Assembly: GCA_965275905.1 (NCBI GenBank)
Contig: CBDHYJ010000035.1
Span: forward strand, 62,001 to 126,000
DNA from: CBDAQD01 sp965275905
GTDB taxonomy: Bacteria > Pseudomonadota > Alphaproteobacteria > Rhizobiales > JAJFHC01
DNA length: 64,000 nt
Direction: 5' to 3'
Position 1 is the stretch's first letter; every line of letters starts with the position of its first letter. The notes beneath the pieces were generated by a model. The model did no database searches and was not told the origin of the DNA. It was given only the letters and a program-made list of their open reading frames with translations. Below are positions 33,242 to 41,568 of this stretch, piece by piece. The position numbers were made by a program, and so were the translations under genes.

Positions 33242-34552
33242 TCAACAACCTCCCTGCGGGGCGGGAACTCTTTTCCAGCCCGAGCTGCCCTCGCGGATGA
33301 CCACACGCTTGCTGACTGTCCGGTAGACCGGCTTTGACTTTCGGACCACGCGGCGTTCCGGCGAAAGCTGAACCCGTTTCTTGACCGTGCGATAGACCGG
33401 CGGTTTGGTGACGGTCCTGCGCTTGCCGGGAGTCACCAGCACCTTCCTCTCAACCGTCTTGTAGACAGCCGGTTGAACAATCCGCTCGCGGTGACCCGGT
33501 TCGACCAGTTCCCTGGTCTCCACGGTCTGGTATTCCGCAGGGATGACAATCCGTTCGCGCCGTTTGCGCTCGACCAGGACATGCCGTGCACGCGTCTTGT
33601 AGACCGCAGGTACGTGGACGACCTCGCGGCGCGCAGGATGGACGATCTCCTTGACGGCGACGACCTTGTATTGAGCGGGGATGACCACCTTGCGCCAGTG
33701 CTTCTGGCCGCCAATCCAGTCGAACGTCCAGGCCGTCTGCGCATGCCGGACGAGCCGGTTTCGGTGAACGTATCTGTAAGCCGCCGGATAGGTGTAGATG
33801 TGGCGCTCGGGCGGCCTGACCATGACGCGTTCATGAACTGTCTTGTAGCGCGCGGGATGAATGCGGTAGGTCACCCGCCTCGGCTTGACCTGAACGCGTT
33901 TGCGTACGGTCCGGTAGCTCGGCCTGTGCTTGCGATAGGATACCGACTCTTTGCGGACGAGGACGCGCTCGCGGACGGTTCGGTAGACCGCCGGCTGTCG
34001 CCGGACCCGTTGCTGACGTGGCGTGACCAGGACCCGCTTTTCGACCGTCCTGTATCGCGCGGGAACGGTTTCGACGGTCTTCCTTCCCGGCCTCACGAGC
34101 GTGCGCTCGCGGACCGTACGGTACACCGGCGGATTGACATACTGCACAGTGCAATACTGGGTCGAATGTCCGCTGCGCTTTCTTCTGACCTGTTTCGTGC
34201 GGGTTTTCTTCCGCAGCTTCCGTTTGGCAACAGGACGCGTCTTCTTCGCGGCGCGCGACTTCTTGGCCTTCAGCGATGGATCGGGAACCTCGACCATCTG
34301 GCCCGGCGGCGGCGGCGGCGGCATTGCGCCAGGCGCGCGCGTTTTCTTGGTCTTTCGTTTTCCGGGCTTGGCAGGTTTGCCGGCCTTTTTCTTTTTCTTG
34401 CCGGCATTTCGCGCAGCAGGCTTGGCCGCTGATTCCGGCTGAGATTGGGCTGTCACCGGACCGCCCGCAAGCTCGGGAACCTGTTGAGCTGATACAGGCT
34501 GAACAAACAGTCCGAAAACGCCCAGGGTAAGGGCGAACAGTGCCACACGCAT
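33242..34552 (-). CDS. Basic secreted protein with twelve 23-residue repeats
   Basis: 436 residues from the ATG at 34552, which has GGGGAG upstream. Residues 1-23 are a signal peptide. Then a Lys/Arg/Pro/Ala-rich linker (about 45-130, with a run of six prolines) resembles a cell-envelope spanning segment. From residue 141 to 429 there are twelve repeats with consensus P-x-x-Y-[RK]-T-V-x-x-R-V-L-V-x-P; unit 6 has a 13-residue insertion containing WTFDWIGGQKHW. The protein ends in GGC. Similar YKTV repeats occur in some alphaproteobacterial envelope proteins, whose role is unclear. The strong basic charge would allow binding to peptidoglycan or other anionic polymers; that is inference. Confidence 0.85.
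   Translation of the reverse strand: MRVALFALTLGVFGLFVQPVSAQQVPELAGGPVTAQSQPESAAKPAARNAGKKKKKAGKPAKPGKRKTKKTRAPGAMPPPPPPGQMVEVPDPSLKAKKSRAAKKTRPVAKRKLRKKTRTKQVRRKRSGHSTQYCTVQYVNPPVYRTVRERTLVRPGRKTVETVPARYRTVEKRVLVTPRQQRVRRQPAVYRTVRERVLVRKESVSYRKHRPSYRTVRKRVQVKPRRVTYRIHPARYKTVHERVMVRPPERHIYTYPAAYRYVHRNRLVRHAQTAWTFDWIGGQKHWRKVVIPAQYKVVAVKEIVHPARREVVHVPAVYKTRARHVLVERKRRERIVIPAEYQTVETRELVEPGHRERIVQPAVYKTVERKVLVTPGKRRTVTKPPVYRTVKKRVQLSPERRVVRKSKPVYRTVSKRVVIREGSSGWKRVPAPQGGC
33266..34132 (-). repeat. Coding tandem repeat, twelve units of 69 bp
   Basis: The DNA encoding the twelve 23-residue P-x-x-Y-R/K-T-V repeats of the secreted protein, 69 bp per unit with one unit 39 bp longer. Copies have diverged at many positions, so the array is old and under selection for the conserved residues rather than a recent expansion. 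Confidence 0.85.
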
Positions 34553-34941
34553 ACAGACGTCTCCCCTTGCGGAGGCACGCATCGTGCTCCCCAACGTCGT
34601 CCAATCGTTGTGCCGCATCTGTATTCGGGTGTTTCGCCCTAACCTTCGGATACCGATTAGGCATCCGCGACCTGCAAGGTGAAGGCATTGCAGTTATACA
34701 TCACGCCGCCCCATTGCCACAGTGATTTGTTTGAACAGCGCCTCAGACTGGTAAATCAGCCCGACGCGTCTGGCACAGGTAAGTCAGTTCGCCCTTTACG
34801 GTGGCCGAAGAATTCGCTTCAGTAGCACCTGAGTGCGGCGCTAGGGTTCAAAACGAGCGGAACCGGCCGTCGAGTCGACCATCACGCCGCTCGAAAACGA
34901 ACATGAGCCGCCAGAGTCCAGGGCGGTCAGCGGGATGAACG
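34553..34941. other. Intergenic region, nothing recognised
   Basis: 389 bp between the divergent repeat-protein and MAPEG genes. I see no convincing gene, tRNA, terminator or repeat. It must contain two promoters. Short open frames across it lack ribosome binding sites or overlap the MAPEG gene. Confidence 0.6.
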
Positions 34942-35346
34942 ATGATCGGAACATTCACGGCCGTCGCGGTATATGTCTCGATTAACATACTGATCAATGT
35001 CGGGCTGGCGATCCACGTCATCCGGTTGCGGGTCAAGACCCGCACCAGTTATGGCGGTGGCGACGACACCGATCTGGAATGGGCGATCCGGGCCCACGGG
35101 AACAATGCCGAGTATGCCGCTTTTGCTCTGGCGTCCATGGTGCTCCTGGCGTTGCTCGACTGCCCTGCCATCATCGCCCATCTTATCGGCATAACCTACA
35201 CGGTTGGCCGCGTGCTGGTCGGATATTCGCTGGGCTGGCAGCATGGCCGCGGCAAGGCGCGTCAGGTCGGCATGTCTCTGACGTTCCTGTCCCTCATAGG
35301 GTCGTCGATTGCACTGATCGTGCTCGCTTCCGAACTCGACACTTGA
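34942..35346 (+). CDS. MAPEG-family membrane protein
   Basis: 134 residues with four transmembrane segments. The family signature is present: RVKTRTSYGGGDD ... RAHGNNAEYAAF, matching the conserved R-x-H-x-N-x-x-E core of MAPEG proteins. Eukaryotic members are glutathione transferases or leukotriene synthases, and the roles of bacterial members are largely unknown. The start codon gives a normal family N-terminus. The convergent GNAT gene ends 8 bp beyond its stop. Confidence 0.9.
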   Translation: MIGTFTAVAVYVSINILINVGLAIHVIRLRVKTRTSYGGGDDTDLEWAIRAHGNNAEYAAFALASMVLLALLDCPAIIAHLIGITYTVGRVLVGYSLGWQHGRGKARQVGMSLTFLSLIGSSIALIVLASELDT

Positions 35347-35354
35347 CGCCGCCG

Positions 35355-35915
35355 TTATCGTGCATCCGCTCCCTTGAGCATGCCGGATCGGGCAAGAAGG
35401 TCACTCGGCCAGACATAGCCGAGCTCACGTGTCCGCACGCCGCCGAAACGGCCGTCGCGTTCTCCCACGCATATACCCCCCAATGCGTCATAGAACGTGA
35501 TCGCGCGCCTGTTCTGCGCCAGCACCCATAGACCGATCGAATGCCGGCCGGTTTCGTGGGCAAATTCGGCCATCTTTCGCATCAGCCGCCGGCCCAAGCC
35601 GTTTCGGTGCGCTCTGCGCAGAATGTAGAGCAGCGGAATTTCGGCGCTCGCAGGCAGCGCACCATGCCTTGTCGGGCCACAGGCGCCAAACCCGCAGACA
35701 CTGTCGTCGGCGGTGGTCGCAACATAGGTTCGGGCGGACTTTTGAGTGCCGGTGATCCGCTTGCGCCAAACGCCTGTAAGCTCGTCGCGTTTCCACGGCT
35801 CCAGGAGTTCGGCAGGAAGTATTGTCCTGTAAGATTCGATCCAGGCGGTTATCTGCACCAGCGCGATCCCGGCTTCGTCGCCCGGCGCGGCAGGTCTGAT
35901 GACATGCTCCGACAT
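35355..35915 (-). CDS. GNAT-family N-acetyltransferase
   Basis: 186 residues from the ATG at 35915 (a TTG at 35933 is also in frame). The acetyl-CoA-binding motif A is visible as LYILRRAHRNGLGRRLMRKM, followed by the strand/helix that ends NRRAITFYDALGG. The substrate is unknown, as is usual for this family. It lies downstream of the nrdJ terminator, so it is transcribed separately from nrdJ. Confidence 0.9.
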   Translation of the reverse strand: MSEHVIRPAAPGDEAGIALVQITAWIESYRTILPAELLEPWKRDELTGVWRKRITGTQKSARTYVATTADDSVCGFGACGPTRHGALPASAEIPLLYILRRAHRNGLGRRLMRKMAEFAHETGRHSIGLWVLAQNRRAITFYDALGGICVGERDGRFGGVRTRELGYVWPSDLLARSGMLKGADAR

Positions 35916-36007
35916 TCCGGTATTGAGGCTCAATTCGCCGTGTGCCGCAAGAGATTGTGATGTCCGGCGATATCAATTCTGCGCCTGTGATGCCGGAATA
36001 CGACAGC

Positions 36008-36036
36008 AAAAAAAACGGGCGGCCCGAAGGCCGCCC
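36008..36036 (-). terminator. Intrinsic terminator of nrdJ
   Basis: Perfect 8-bp stem GGGCGGCC / GGCCGCCC with a CGAA tetraloop (36017-36036), followed on the minus strand by eight Ts (36008-36015). It lies 28 bases after the nrdJ stop. Confidence 0.9.
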
Positions 36037-36063
36037 TCTCAGTTTCCCCTCGGGAGGAGTGAC

Positions 36064-39000
36064 CTAACTACAACCGCTTGTAGAGCCACAGGTGTCGCAT
36101 TTGAGGCACGTGCCGTTGCGAACCATCGTGAAATTGCCGCACTCGCCGCACGGGTCTCCCTCGTAGCCTTTCATTCTGGCCTCGGCCATGAGGTCCGCCG
36201 TGGAGCGATCGGCATCAGCCGCCGCATCTCCCTGGGCAGTGATTTCGAGTTCCGCGACCTCGAGCTGGGCCGCTGTCGCGGCCGAAGCAGTGAGAGCCGC
36301 TGCCGCTCTGGCCTGCAGAGCGCCGACTTCGCCGCCGAGGCTCGTAGGCGCTCCGGACGGCATGACCACGACATTGTCGCCAACCTGACGGCGAACGAGG
36401 CCCTGGCTCACGACCTGTTTGGCCGGCAGTGGGGCAGGGGAAGGCTCGCCTTCCTTGCCCTCGATCTCGCCCGCACCCATGACGTCGAAGCCGATTTCGG
36501 CCGGGTCGACATGGGCCAGATCATTGCGCCCGACATAGGACACCGCCAGTTCCCTGAACACGTAGTCGAGGATCGACGTTGCGTTCTTGATCAGGTCGTT
36601 GCCTTGAACCAGTCCGGCGGGCTCGAACCGCGTGAACGTGAAGGCATCGACATATTCGTCGAGCGGAACGCCGTACTGCAGTCCGAGCGAGATGGCGATG
36701 GCGAAGTTGTTCATCAGGCTCCGGAAGGCCGCGCCTTCCTTGTGCATGTCGATGAAGATCTCGCCCAGTCGGCCATCATCATATTCGCCGGTTCGCAGAT
36801 ACACCTTGTGCCCGCCGACAAGCGCCTTCTGCGTGTATCCCTTGCGCCGCTGCGGCAGCTTCTCCCGCTCGCGCTTCGCCGCAACCTCGACAATGCGCTC
36901 GACGATCTTTTCCGAAAGGGCGTCCGCACGCTGTACGGCTGGCTGATCGGAGGCGACGGCTTCCAGCGTGTCGTCCTGTTCGTCATCGTCGCCAAGCAAT
37001 TGTGCATTAAGCGGCTGAGACAGTTTCGAGCCGTCGCGATAAAGGGCGTTGGCCTTCAGCGCCAGCCGCCAGGACAGCATGTACGATTCCTTGCAGTCCT
37101 CGACCGACGCATCATTCGGCATGTTGATGGTCTTTGAGATGGCTCCGGAGATGAAGGGCTGCGAGGCCGCCATCATGCGGATGTGGCTCTCGACCGAGAG
37201 GAACCGCTTGCCGAGCCGGCCGCACGGATTGGCACAGTCGAATACGGGCAAGTGTTCGTCCTTGATGCCGGGTGCACCCTCAAGGGTCATCGCGCCGCAG
37301 CAATGGATGTTGGCGGCTTCGATCTCGTCCTTCTTGAAGCCGATGGCCGTCAGCAGATCGAAATCGAAATTGTCCAGCTGGTCCGCGGGGATCTTCAGGG
37401 TCTCGGTGCAGAATGCCTCGCCGAGCGTCCATTTGTTGAATGCGAACTTGATGTCGAAAGCCGACGCAAGAGCACCTTCGATTGCCTGCAACTGCTCATC
37501 GGCGAAACCCCTCGCGCGAAGCGCATCGTGGTTGACGCCGGGTGCTCCGTCCAGTGTGCCGTGTCCGACTGCGTAGCCGACGATTTCCTCGATCTGCTCC
37601 TGTGTGTAGCCGAGGACATGCAGGGCTTCCGGGACGGCGCGATTGATGATCTTGAAATACCCGCCGCCGGCAAGTTTCTTGAATTTCACCAGTGCGAAAT
37701 CCGGTTCGATCCCCGTCGTGTCGCAATCCATGACCAGACCGATCGTTCCGGTTGGAGCGATCACCGTTGCCTGTGCGTTGCGGAAGCCATGAACTGAACC
37801 GAGATCGACGGCCTTGTCCCATGCCGCCTTGGCATGATCGACGAGACGGCTGTCCGGGCAGTTGGCATGGTCGAGCGGAACCGGTGCGGTATTGAGGTCG
37901 ATGTAACCATCGGAATTGCCATGCGCGGCGTTCCGGTGGTTTTTCATCACCCGCATCATGTGTTTTGCGTTGGGGCGGTATCCGGGGAAGGTTCCGAGTT
38001 CCTTGGCCATTTCCGCCGATGTCGCATAGGCCATGCCGGTCATGATCGCCGAAATGGCACCGCAGATGGCGCGGCCTTCATCTGAATCGTAGGAGATGCC
38101 GGATGACATCAGGAGCCCGCCAATATTCGCAAATCCGAGGCCAAGGGTGCGGTATTCGTAAGACAGCTTCGCGATCTGCTTGGACGGGAACTGGGCCATT
38201 GTGACCGATATCTCGAGAACGACGGTCCAGAGGCGAACGCCATGCTCGAACGACTCTATGTCGAACGACCGATCCTCGTTTCTGAACTGCAACAGGTTCA
38301 GCGACGCCAGGTTGCACGCGGTGTCATCGAGGAACATATACTCCGAACAGGGGTTCGAAGCGCGGATTGCACCGCTCGCAGGGCACGTGTGCCAGTCGTT
38401 GATCGTGGTGTGGAACTGGATGCCCGGGTCGGCCGATGCCCAGGCGGCGTAGCCAACCTGATCCCAAAGTTCCTTGGCGTGAACTGTCTTCGAGATCTCG
38501 CCGGTCCGGCGTCCGATCAGATTCCATTCAAGATCACTTTCAACGGCTTGAAGGAACTCATCCGTGACACGGACCGAGTTGTTTGAATTCTGTCCCGACA
38601 CGGTTCGGTAGGCTTCAGAGTCCCAATCGGTGTCGTAAGTGTCGAACGCAATCGCGGTGTAGCCCTGCCGCGCGAATTGAATGACACGGCGAACATAGTT
38701 CTCCGGAATCTGGGCTTGCTTGGCGGCGCGAACCTCGCGCTTCAGAGCAGGGTTCTTGGCGGGATCGTAGCAGTCGTCTCCATCGCCTTTGCAGTTGACA
38801 CACGCCTTCATGATGGCGTTCAGGTGATGGGCGCAAACCTTGGAGCCGGTAACGAGCGCGGCGACTTTCTGCTCCTCGCGTACCTTCCAGTTGATGTAAT
38901 CCTCAATGTCGGGATGGTCGATATCGACCACGACCATCTTCGCCGCTCTGCGTGTCGTTCCGCCCGATTTGATCGCGCCGGCAGCGCGGTCGCCGATCTT

Positions 39001-39774
39001 CAGGAAACTCATCAGACCGGATGACTTGCCACCTCCGGAAAGCGGCTCGTTCTCGCCCCGGATCTTGGAGAAGTTCGTGCCGGTGCCCGAGCCGTACTTG
39101 AAGAGGCGCGCCTCACGGACCCACAGGTCCATGATGCCGTTCTCGTTCACGAGATCATCTTCAATCGACTGGATGAAGCAAGCGTGCGGTTGGGGGTGTT
39201 CGTATGCGGTCTTGGAGCGGGTCAGGCGGCCGGTCTCGAAGTCGACATAATAGTGACCCTGGCTCGGCCCATCGATACCGTAGGCCCAGTGAAGTCCGGT
39301 GTTGAACCACTGCGGGGAATTCGGCGCCACTTTTTGCGTCGCCAACATGAAGCAAAGCTCGTCGAAGAAGGTCCGGGCGTCGTCTTCCGTATCGAAGTAA
39401 CCGGCCTTCCATCCCCAATATGTCCACGTCCCGGCGAGGCGCTCAAACACCTGCGTGGCGGCCATCTCTGAACCGTAGCGCTCATCTTCGGGCAGTTTCG
39501 CGAGCGCGTCTTCGTCCGCCTCGCTTCGCCAAAGCCATGACGGCACGCTGTTCTCTTCGATCTTTTTCAGCCTGGAAGGGACTCCGGCCTTTCGGAAATA
39601 CTTCTGGGCAATAATGTCGCTTGCGACCTGGCTCCAGCTTGCTGGCACCTCGATGTTCTCAAGACGAAAGACAACGGACCCGTCCGGGTTTCTGATCTCG
39701 CTCGTTGTCTGTCGGAACTCAATTCCCGAGAAGGGTGACTGTCCTGACTGGGTGTAGTGACGTTCAATCCGCAT
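36064..39774 (-). CDS. nrdJ: Adenosylcobalamin-dependent (class II) ribonucleotide reductase
   Basis: 1236 residues, the size of the long alphaproteobacterial class II enzymes. It reduces ribonucleotides to deoxyribonucleotides with a radical generated from adenosylcobalamin, so it works with or without oxygen. The catalytic barrel contains NPCSEYMFLDDTACNLASLNL (radical-site Cys/Glu region) and FGSGTGTNFSKIRG-like text (actual YGSGTGTNFSKIRG). The C-terminus ends with a zinc-ribbon-like cysteine cluster (CGECGNFTMVRNGTCLKCDTCGS) that recycles the active-site disulfide. No intein is present. Regulation by NrdR is indicated by two upstream boxes. The leader shows no cobalamin riboswitch. Confidence 0.98.
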   Translation of the reverse strand: MRIERHYTQSGQSPFSGIEFRQTTSEIRNPDGSVVFRLENIEVPASWSQVASDIIAQKYFRKAGVPSRLKKIEENSVPSWLWRSEADEDALAKLPEDERYGSEMAATQVFERLAGTWTYWGWKAGYFDTEDDARTFFDELCFMLATQKVAPNSPQWFNTGLHWAYGIDGPSQGHYYVDFETGRLTRSKTAYEHPQPHACFIQSIEDDLVNENGIMDLWVREARLFKYGSGTGTNFSKIRGENEPLSGGGKSSGLMSFLKIGDRAAGAIKSGGTTRRAAKMVVVDIDHPDIEDYINWKVREEQKVAALVTGSKVCAHHLNAIMKACVNCKGDGDDCYDPAKNPALKREVRAAKQAQIPENYVRRVIQFARQGYTAIAFDTYDTDWDSEAYRTVSGQNSNNSVRVTDEFLQAVESDLEWNLIGRRTGEISKTVHAKELWDQVGYAAWASADPGIQFHTTINDWHTCPASGAIRASNPCSEYMFLDDTACNLASLNLLQFRNEDRSFDIESFEHGVRLWTVVLEISVTMAQFPSKQIAKLSYEYRTLGLGFANIGGLLMSSGISYDSDEGRAICGAISAIMTGMAYATSAEMAKELGTFPGYRPNAKHMMRVMKNHRNAAHGNSDGYIDLNTAPVPLDHANCPDSRLVDHAKAAWDKAVDLGSVHGFRNAQATVIAPTGTIGLVMDCDTTGIEPDFALVKFKKLAGGGYFKIINRAVPEALHVLGYTQEQIEEIVGYAVGHGTLDGAPGVNHDALRARGFADEQLQAIEGALASAFDIKFAFNKWTLGEAFCTETLKIPADQLDNFDFDLLTAIGFKKDEIEAANIHCCGAMTLEGAPGIKDEHLPVFDCANPCGRLGKRFLSVESHIRMMAASQPFISGAISKTINMPNDASVEDCKESYMLSWRLALKANALYRDGSKLSQPLNAQLLGDDDEQDDTLEAVASDQPAVQRADALSEKIVERIVEVAAKREREKLPQRRKGYTQKALVGGHKVYLRTGEYDDGRLGEIFIDMHKEGAAFRSLMNNFAIAISLGLQYGVPLDEYVDAFTFTRFEPAGLVQGNDLIKNATSILDYVFRELAVSYVGRNDLAHVDPAEIGFDVMGAGEIEGKEGEPSPAPLPAKQVVSQGLVRRQVGDNVVVMPSGAPTSLGGEVGALQARAAAALTASAATAAQLEVAELEITAQGDAAADADRSTADLMAEARMKGYEGDPCGECGNFTMVRNGTCLKCDTCGSTSGCS

Positions 39775-39847
39775 CTTATTTCCCTTTGGCCCGGCGATTG
39801 CGCCGTTGCTTCATTATCGATCACCCGGATGCTGGGCAGTACTACGC

Positions 39848-39919
39848 ACCCCGCGTCCGGCACTCAGGCTTCCAATCCAGCCCCGTTTCTGAGAGACAAA
39901 CCGACCCTGCGTCCGGCAC
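39848..39919. repeat. Direct repeat in the nrdJ leader
   Basis: ACCCCGCGTCCGGCAC at 39848-39863 and ACCCTGCGTCCGGCAC at 39904-39919 differ at one base and start 56 bp apart. They lie in the untranslated leader of nrdJ. They may be paired protein sites or structural elements; no function is assigned. Confidence 0.45.
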
Positions 39920-40049
39920 ACACCACCATTGTGCGGCCATCCATCCGGATGACCAACCGGACTTGCAAAAACTAATTTTGGGATGCACCGACAGACACTT
40001 CTCGCAAGAGAACCGGCCGGTGTCTTTTTGGCCCCTCAGCCTGAAATCA

Positions 40050-40078
40050 CTCTATGCCGAGATTGCGCGGACCGTCAA
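40050..40078 (-). promoter_or_regulatory. Promoter of nrdJ
   Basis: On the minus strand, TTGACG (40078-40073), a 17-bp spacer and ATAGAG (40055-40050). The -35 element is part of the downstream NrdR box, as expected for a repressed promoter. This gives a leader of about 270 bases before the nrdJ ATG. Confidence 0.5.
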
Positions 40079-40088
40079 GAACTAGTGT
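40073..40088 (-). promoter_or_regulatory. NrdR box 2 (promoter-proximal)
   Basis: On the plus strand this reads CGTCAAGAACTAGTGT, matching about 11 of 16 positions of the NrdR consensus acaCwAtATaTwGtgt. It overlaps the -35 hexamer of the nrdJ promoter and lies exactly 31 bp from the stronger box at 40104. NrdR boxes normally come in pairs about 31-32 bp (three helical turns) apart. Confidence 0.6.
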
Positions 40089-40103
40089 GTTAACGACGTC
40101 TTA

Positions 40104-40119
40104 ACACAAGATGTAGTGT
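40104..40119 (-). promoter_or_regulatory. NrdR box 1 (distal)
   Basis: ACACAAGATGTAGTGT agrees with the NrdR consensus at 14 of 16 positions and is nearly palindromic. NrdR is the zinc/ATP-cone repressor of bacterial ribonucleotide reductase genes, so nrdJ is predicted to be under its control. Confidence 0.75.
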
Positions 40120-40635
40120 CTCCGCTGTGGGAAACTTGTGGAGTTGTTCCGAATCTCGCGGAATTTCAACGAGTCTTGCATCTAGCTGTTGTGGTTTGCA
40201 AGGCACAAATATCCCTCATGTTGTGTTTTCTTGACGTGGAATTATGGTTAACGAAAGCTTGCGTCCAAATGGGGCCGGCAGAACGCACATGAGGCGGGAA
40301 AATACAGCCAGGCAGAAGCTCCGGCGCCGGCTCTGCAGGTACATATCACTGAATCTTCAGTCTTAATGGCGTCCGGGGTGGATGGGAGCTCATCGAAACG
40401 GCCTTGATGGGACGCGAATGAGAGCCTTGGACGTCAGCGAACCGATTGCGAATCATAAGGGCAGTGAGGCAAGCACGGAAAGCTGATTCGGCGAGACTGG
40501 CGGCAAACATCAAAGGCGCAGAGACGCTGGTGCCAATGGACAGGAAATCTTTGTCGTGCGCAGGCTGGACGTGACATTGACGATACGCCATAGTCCCGGC
40601 AACGAGATCCGGTGCCAATCTTTGGATTGAGTTCG

Positions 40636-41016
40636 ATGAAATTCTTGCTTGAGGTCTTCACTTGGTGGAATGGCCAGACGTTGGGAACGCGTTTCTTTAC
40701 GTGGCGTAAGGGTGAGTTTGTGGGCGAGGACCAGTCGGGAAACAAATATTATCGGGAGCGTGAGGGAAAGCGGCGCTGGGTGGTCTACAACGGCCTCGTC
40801 GATGCTTCCCGGGTGCCCCCGGACTGGCATGGGTGGCTGCATTACACGGTGGACACGCCGCCCACCGATGAGGCCTACACACCAAGGCAATGGCAGAAGG
40901 GTCACAAAGCCAACATGACCGGAACGCCGCAAGCCTACCGGCCTGCCGGGAGCATTCTCACTCCCGCGGAGCGGCCGGCGGCGACCGGCGACTACGACGC
41001 CTGGAAGCCCGAATGA
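40636..41016 (+). CDS. NADH:ubiquinone oxidoreductase 17.2 kDa-type accessory subunit (NDUFA12)
   Basis: 126 residues from the ATG at 40636. The sequence LLEVFTWWNGQTLGTRFFTWRKGEFVGEDQSGNKYY and the central RRWVVYNGLVDASRVPPDWHGWLHY are typical of the NDUFA12 family, a supernumerary subunit of mitochondrial complex I that is also found in alphaproteobacteria. It binds at the junction of the peripheral arm. It is widely conserved upstream of mlaD and aat in this class, as here. Confidence 0.95.
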   Translation: MKFLLEVFTWWNGQTLGTRFFTWRKGEFVGEDQSGNKYYREREGKRRWVVYNGLVDASRVPPDWHGWLHYTVDTPPTDEAYTPRQWQKGHKANMTGTPQAYRPAGSILTPAERPAATGDYDAWKPE

Positions 41017-41118
41017 GCTCGCACGCTTTGAATTTCGGCACCGGTGTTGTGACGCGTCGGCAGGTACCGTTGATCCGCCTTTGCCTTAATTGAATTCAGA
41101 ACCTCGGGATGATCTGAA

Positions 41119-41568
41119 ATGAAGACTGATTTTGTTGAAACCATAATTGGCGCGGCGGTAATTGCCGTGGCGGTCATCTTTTTCACATACGCGTACAAGA
41201 CTGCCGAGGTCGGTGCAGCGTCCGGCGGCTACAGTATCGATGCCCGATTCGAACGGATTGACGGCATCTCGACCGGCAGTGATGTCCGGATGTCCGGAAT
41301 CAAGATTGGCACGGTCGTCGCCCAGAGGCTCGACCCCGCGTCTTTCGAAGCCGTTGTGACGATGACGGTCAGCCCCGACGTAAAACTGCCTGATGATTCG
41401 ACCGCAAAGATCACGTCTGAAGGTCTGCTTGGCGGCAACTACATCTCTCTGGAGGCCGGGGGAAGTGAGAAGAACCTGGCTGCCGGCGATGAGATGACGA
41501 ACACCCAGAGCTCGATCGATTTGCTCAGCCTCCTCGGACAGGCGATCTTCAGTTCCAAAGGCGACTGA
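41119..41568 (+). CDS. mlaD: Outer-membrane lipid asymmetry protein MlaD
   Basis: 149 residues: an N-terminal transmembrane anchor (about 7-26, IIGAAVIAVAVIFFTYAY) and one MCE domain (about 38-120, ISTGSDVRMSGIKIGTVVAQRLD ... DSTAKITSEGLLGGNYISLEAGG). MlaD forms the hexameric periplasmic ring of the MlaFEDB complex that moves phospholipids between the membranes. The other mla genes are not in this window. Its stop overlaps the start of the following methyltransferase by one base. Confidence 0.95.
   Translation: MKTDFVETIIGAAVIAVAVIFFTYAYKTAEVGAASGGYSIDARFERIDGISTGSDVRMSGIKIGTVVAQRLDPASFEAVVTMTVSPDVKLPDDSTAKITSEGLLGGNYISLEAGGSEKNLAAGDEMTNTQSSIDLLSLLGQAIFSSKGD

Larger units (their letters stand above)
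39775..40635. other. Long intergenic region between nrdJ and NDUFA12
   Basis: About 860 bp. The left part is the nrdJ leader (about 275 bases), which holds a 16-bp direct repeat (listed separately) and no B12-box sequence. Next are the nrdJ promoter and two NrdR boxes (40050-40119). The remainder, 40120-40635, contains no gene I can support. A minus-strand frame at 40346-40618 (90 codons, TTG start) and a 40-codon Arg-rich frame at 40244 are weak. The NDUFA12 promoter must lie here. Confidence 0.6.

Noticed and set aside
34553..34941. Possible tRNA or small RNA in the gap before the MAPEG gene
   Set aside because: A GGTTCAAAA stretch recalls a T-loop, but no cloverleaf arms can be formed around it.
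35899..37137. 412-codon plus-strand open frame
   Set aside because: Antisense to the 3' part of nrdJ, and it reads across the nrdJ terminator.
39775..40049. Cobalamin riboswitch in front of nrdJ
   Set aside because: Looked for because the enzyme needs B12. No B12-box-like conserved sequence is present on the nrdJ strand.
40346..40618. 90-codon minus-strand frame with a TTG start
   Set aside because: No ribosome binding site, no recognised domain and no partner gene. GC usage is not decisive. Homologues in relatives would be needed to accept it.
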